NCBI GenBank assembly: GCA_016783145.1
Contig: JADHXD010000020.1
Span: 1-44,947, forward strand
Length of the DNA stretch: 44,947 nt
Direction of reading: 5' to 3'
From: Anaerolineae bacterium
GTDB lineage: Bacteria; Chloroflexota; Anaerolineae; JAFGEY01
Part shown: positions 42,710-44,947 of the stretch, piece by piece
Layout: every line of letters begins with the position of its first letter
Numbering within the stretch: the first letter of the stretch is position 1
Notes under the pieces: generated by a model
Database searches by the model: none
Told to the model about the DNA's origin: nothing
The model's input: only the letters and a program-made list of their open reading frames with translations
Program-made: the position numbers and the translations under genes

Positions 42710-43613
42710 CGACCTTCCCTCCGGAAGACCTTTCTATGCGGGCCCGTTCCGCTCGCTCTGCAGCGCCCCGCAGGGCTCGCCGGACCAGGACGCCGACCAG
42801 GTGACGGCGCTGGGCCAACGTGCCCCGCACATCCCCGATCGGGCGTGCCGCATCCTGGGCAAGGCCTGCCGCCTCGGCCCAGGCCTCTTCAGTCGGCGCT
42901 GCACCGACCAGCGCAGCCCCGGCAGCCTCGACGAGAAGGGAAGTGGGGGCCACGGCACTCAGGGCGATCCGTGCGTCGGCGATCGTGGCGCCATTGTCGC
43001 TCAGCTCGAGATATGCGCCTGCCCCTGCGACGGCGATGTCCATCTCGCCTCGGGGGATGAAGCGCAGGTAGCGAGCGCCCGAGTTGGGCCTGGGAGGGGA
43101 AAAATGTACGGAAACCAAAATCTCGCCTACCTCGAGGCAGGTGCGCCCTGGACCCACGCAGAAGGCGGCTGCGGGCAGGGTGCGTCGGCCGTTCGGGCCG
43201 GCGATGGTGCAGGTCGCGCCGAGCACGATCATGGCTGGAATAGAGTCGCCGCTCGGCGCCGCGTTGCACAGGTTCCCGCCGAGGGTGGCTCGTCCCTGGA
43301 CCGCTGTCCCTCCGATGATCGAAGCGGCATCGATCAGTGCCGGGTAGGCTGCCCCGACGTCAGGGTGCTCGCAGAGGCACGCGCAGGATACTGCCGCGCC
43401 GACGGTCAGCCCGTTCCTGGCATCGTAGGTGACGCGCGTGAGCTCTGGGATCCTCTTGACATCGACGATCAGGTCCAGGTCGTACGCGCCGCCACGCAGT
43501 TGCACGAGGAGATCCGTTCCCCCGGCGAGCGGGCGTGCCTTCAGCCCTTTGTCAGCGAGCAGGGCCACCGCCTCGTGGATGGAAGTGGGGGCATGGTATT
43601 GGAAGGGTCTCAT
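42702..43613 (-). CDS. Molybdenum hydroxylase FAD-binding medium subunit
   Basis: A 303-aa protein of the CoxM/XdhB family. The FAD-binding loops are KARPLAGGTDLLVQLR near residue 25-40 and ATLGGNLCNAAPSGDSIPA near 110. A CO-dehydrogenase-type C-terminal domain follows. The ATG at 43613 is the first gene of the probable operon. Its C-terminus overlaps the small subunit by 8 bases. No clear promoter was found in the upstream gap, which is mostly the 51-bp repeats at 43651-43775. Confidence 0.94.
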   Translation of the reverse strand: MRPFQYHAPTSIHEAVALLADKGLKARPLAGGTDLLVQLRGGAYDLDLIVDVKRIPELTRVTYDARNGLTVGAAVSCACLCEHPDVGAAYPALIDAASIIGGTAVQGRATLGGNLCNAAPSGDSIPAMIVLGATCTIAGPNGRRTLPAAAFCVGPGRTCLEVGEILVSVHFSPPRPNSGARYLRFIPRGEMDIAVAGAGAYLELSDNGATIADARIALSAVAPTSLLVEAAGAALVGAAPTEEAWAEAAGLAQDAARPIGDVRGTLAQRRHLVGVLVRRALRGAAERAERARIERSSGGKVDD

Positions 43614-43650
43614 AAGTTGGCTTCCTTTCGCTTGAGTGCTGCGGTTTCGC

Positions 43651-43775
43651 GGCGGCTAAGAAAGCCGCCCTACTAGCCGTTCGGCGAGCGCTCGGCACCT
43701 TGGCGGCTAGGAAAGCCGCCCTACCGGCCGTTCGGCAAGCGCTCGGCACCTTGGCGGCTAAGAAAGCCGCCCTAC
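43651..43775. repeat. CTAC-flanked palindromes, 51-bp period (family D)
   Basis: Three copies of GGCGGCTAAGAAAGCCGCC-type hairpins at 43651, 43702 and 43753, each followed by CTAC and separated by GCCGTTCGGC-AGCGCTCGGCACCTT. The period is exactly 51 bases. They lie in the leader region of the Mo-hydroxylase operon and have the same CTAC-next-to-stem geometry as families A-C. The rest of the 43614-43969 gap contains the promoter at 43870-43898; no gene was recognised. Confidence 0.65.
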
Positions 43776-43869
43776 GTGCTCTCAGTGAACACGGTACAAG
43801 ATTACCACAAATGAGGCTGGAGGACAAGTCACTCCCTGGTTGGGCACCCGCCTTGGGAGTCAGGATGAA

Positions 43870-43898
43870 TTGCCAGGCCAGGCGAGATGTGGTATGGT
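43870..43898 (+). promoter_or_regulatory. Sigma-70-type promoter for the enolase-superfamily gene
   Basis: TTGCCA (43870-43875), a 17-base spacer ending TGG, and TATGGT (43893-43898). The leader to the GTG at 43970 is about 65 bases. Confidence 0.5.
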
Positions 43899-43969
43899 TG
43901 GGTGTACTGCCTGGCAGATCACGCGGCGCGCGGTGGGACGCGCCGAGCGGGAGGAGAAAGGAGCGGGAC

Positions 43970-44947
43970 GTGCGCATCATCGACGTAGACATCTGGACGG
44001 TGGTCGTACCGGTCCTCCCGGGCCGGGTGAACAGCCCCGAGTTCGGCGTTCCCTCGTGGCCTCAGGTACCCAAGCACATCCTCCGTCTGCGCACGGATGA
44101 CGGCCTGTATGGTCTGGGGGAAACGATGCGTGGCTGCCCGCGGGAGGCGGTCGAGCAGGGCGCCCTGGCGCTCGTCGACCGCGATCCGCTGAGACTTCCA
44201 CTTCAGGACCTGCCCCTCGTGCAGGCCGAGGAACGGTTCCACGGCTCGCGCGGCGAGTACGAAGGCCTCTCTGGCCCGAGCCGCGGCTCGCCTGCCTATG
44301 ACGCGTTCGAGATGGCAGTGTACGACCTGGTTGGCCGGGCACTGGGGGTGCCGGTTCACTGGCTGCTGGGGGGCGCGGCCCGCGATCGCGTCCAGGTCGA
44401 CTACTGGATCGGCCAGCAGATGCCGGAGGATGCGGCGGGCAACGCGCGCCTGGGAGCAGAGCGGGGCTTTCGCGGGATCAAGATGAAGTGTGCCATCGAC
44501 GATCCGTGGGAGGCGCGCATCCAGGCTATTCTGGATGCTGCCGGGACGGATTTCAGGGTCACCATCGACCCCAACGAGCGCTTCTACCGGCCTGTGGAGG
44601 CCATCGCGCTGGCCCGCAGGCTGGAGCGCTATCCCAACGTCGCCATGTATGAGAGCCCGGTGCCACAGTGGAACCTGGAGGCGTACCGTCAGATACGCGC
44701 GGCCATCGACGTGCCGCTGGCCCTGCACCTGAGCGATCCGCGCGATGTGCTGCGGGCGCTCGCAGCCGAGGCCTGCGACTATTTCAACCTCGGAGGGGAC
44801 ATGGTGGGCTTTGTGCGGAGCGCGGCGATGGTCGCCGCCGGAGGTGCGCTCTGCTGGCACGGCTCGGGCGTGGATCTGGGCATACGGGAACACGCCATGC
44901 TGCACGCCGCTGCCGCCGCCCGAAGCTGCGCTCTGCCCAGCGACTTG
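43970..44947 (+). CDS. Enolase-superfamily (mandelate racemase/muconate-lactonizing-like) protein, 3' end cut by the window
   Basis: The GTG at 43970 follows AAAGGAG; 326 codons are open to the window edge, so the C-terminus is missing. The N-terminal cap reads MRIIDVDIWTVVVPV. The barrel has the KxK catalytic motif (RGIKMKCAID), the first metal Asp in VTIDPNERF, the second ligand in MYESPVP, and HLSDP in the region of the third. CWHGSGVDLGI near the end suits the general-base His. Family members abstract a proton alpha to a carboxylate (racemases, cycloisomerases, sugar-acid dehydratases). Which of these applies cannot be told. It diverges from the Mo-hydroxylase operon. Confidence 0.9.
   Translation, partial: MRIIDVDIWTVVVPVLPGRVNSPEFGVPSWPQVPKHILRLRTDDGLYGLGETMRGCPREAVEQGALALVDRDPLRLPLQDLPLVQAEERFHGSRGEYEGLSGPSRGSPAYDAFEMAVYDLVGRALGVPVHWLLGGAARDRVQVDYWIGQQMPEDAAGNARLGAERGFRGIKMKCAIDDPWEARIQAILDAAGTDFRVTIDPNERFYRPVEAIALARRLERYPNVAMYESPVPQWNLEAYRQIRAAIDVPLALHLSDPRDVLRALAAEACDYFNLGGDMVGFVRSAAMVAAGGALCWHGSGVDLGIREHAMLHAAAAARSCALPSDL

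Noticed and set aside
43651-43775. Possible CRISPR array (51-bp period)
   Set aside because: The spacer-like parts are also repeated, the units are palindromes and no cas genes are present.
1-44947. tRNA or rRNA genes
   Set aside because: I looked for T-loop-type GGTTCGAAT strings and cloverleaf context and saw none; a tRNAscan run would be decisive.

Overview
The window looks like a GC-rich chromosomal segment of a Chloroflexota bacterium (Anaerolineae-like), perhaps from a metagenome assembly. This rests on long secreted proteins built from DUF7507/DUF11-type repeats, a lipoprotein serpin, a repeated C-terminal LP-hydrophobic-R ending on surface proteins, and intergenic DNA full of hairpin repeats. 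It is inference from gene style; there is no rRNA or marker gene here, and no tRNA gene or CRISPR array was seen.

Layout. 0-8.7 kb: a CCA-adding-type enzyme on the minus strand, then a loose plus-strand run: unknown protein, truncated DinB protein, an aberrant Fpg/Nei-like protein, a terpene-cyclase-fold protein, a tandem DinB-like protein, a frameshifted small lipoprotein, a HAD phosphatase and a hotdog-fold protein. 8.7-17.2 kb: a minus-strand alpha-L-fucosidase/aldo-keto reductase pair diverging from a secreted serpin, then a uroporphyrinogen-decarboxylase-like protein, a histidine phosphatase translationally coupled to an unknown protein, and a convergent alkaline-phosphatase-superfamily enzyme. 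17.2-31.4 kb: an accessory surface-protein island. It holds a decayed secreted-protein gene, a 12-repeat secreted protein (about 1480 aa), a small graveyard of nested insertion-sequence fragments fused to the tail of a lost gene, and a 1745-aa protein with a seven-unit SBBP beta-propeller and nine DUF7507 repeats. All three repeat proteins end in a similar short LP/VP-hydrophobic-R motif. 31.4-43.6 kb: minus-strand genes. A methyltransferase and a DUF4332 protein lie downstream of a probable long operon encoding a three-subunit molybdenum hydroxylase, a MoaD-like protein, a heterodimeric ABC exporter, a zinc alcohol dehydrogenase, an acetamidase/formamidase and a creatininase-family amidohydrolase. 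43.97 kb to the end: an enolase-superfamily (mandelate racemase-like) gene running off the window.

How it fits together. The 33-43.6 kb operon reads as a catabolic unit in which a molybdenum hydroxylase oxidises a substrate, an alcohol dehydrogenase handles a carbonyl/alcohol step and two amidohydrolases open amide or cyclic-amide bonds; the substrate is unknown. The central island reads as an expanding and decaying set of extracellular repeat proteins. Gaps between genes carry several families of short palindromes. Many have a GTAG/CTAC tetranucleotide next to the stem, as in REP/BIME elements, but no RAYT transposase is in the window. Several TTGnnn-N17-TAnnnT promoters can be read, often with TGG just before the -10 box.
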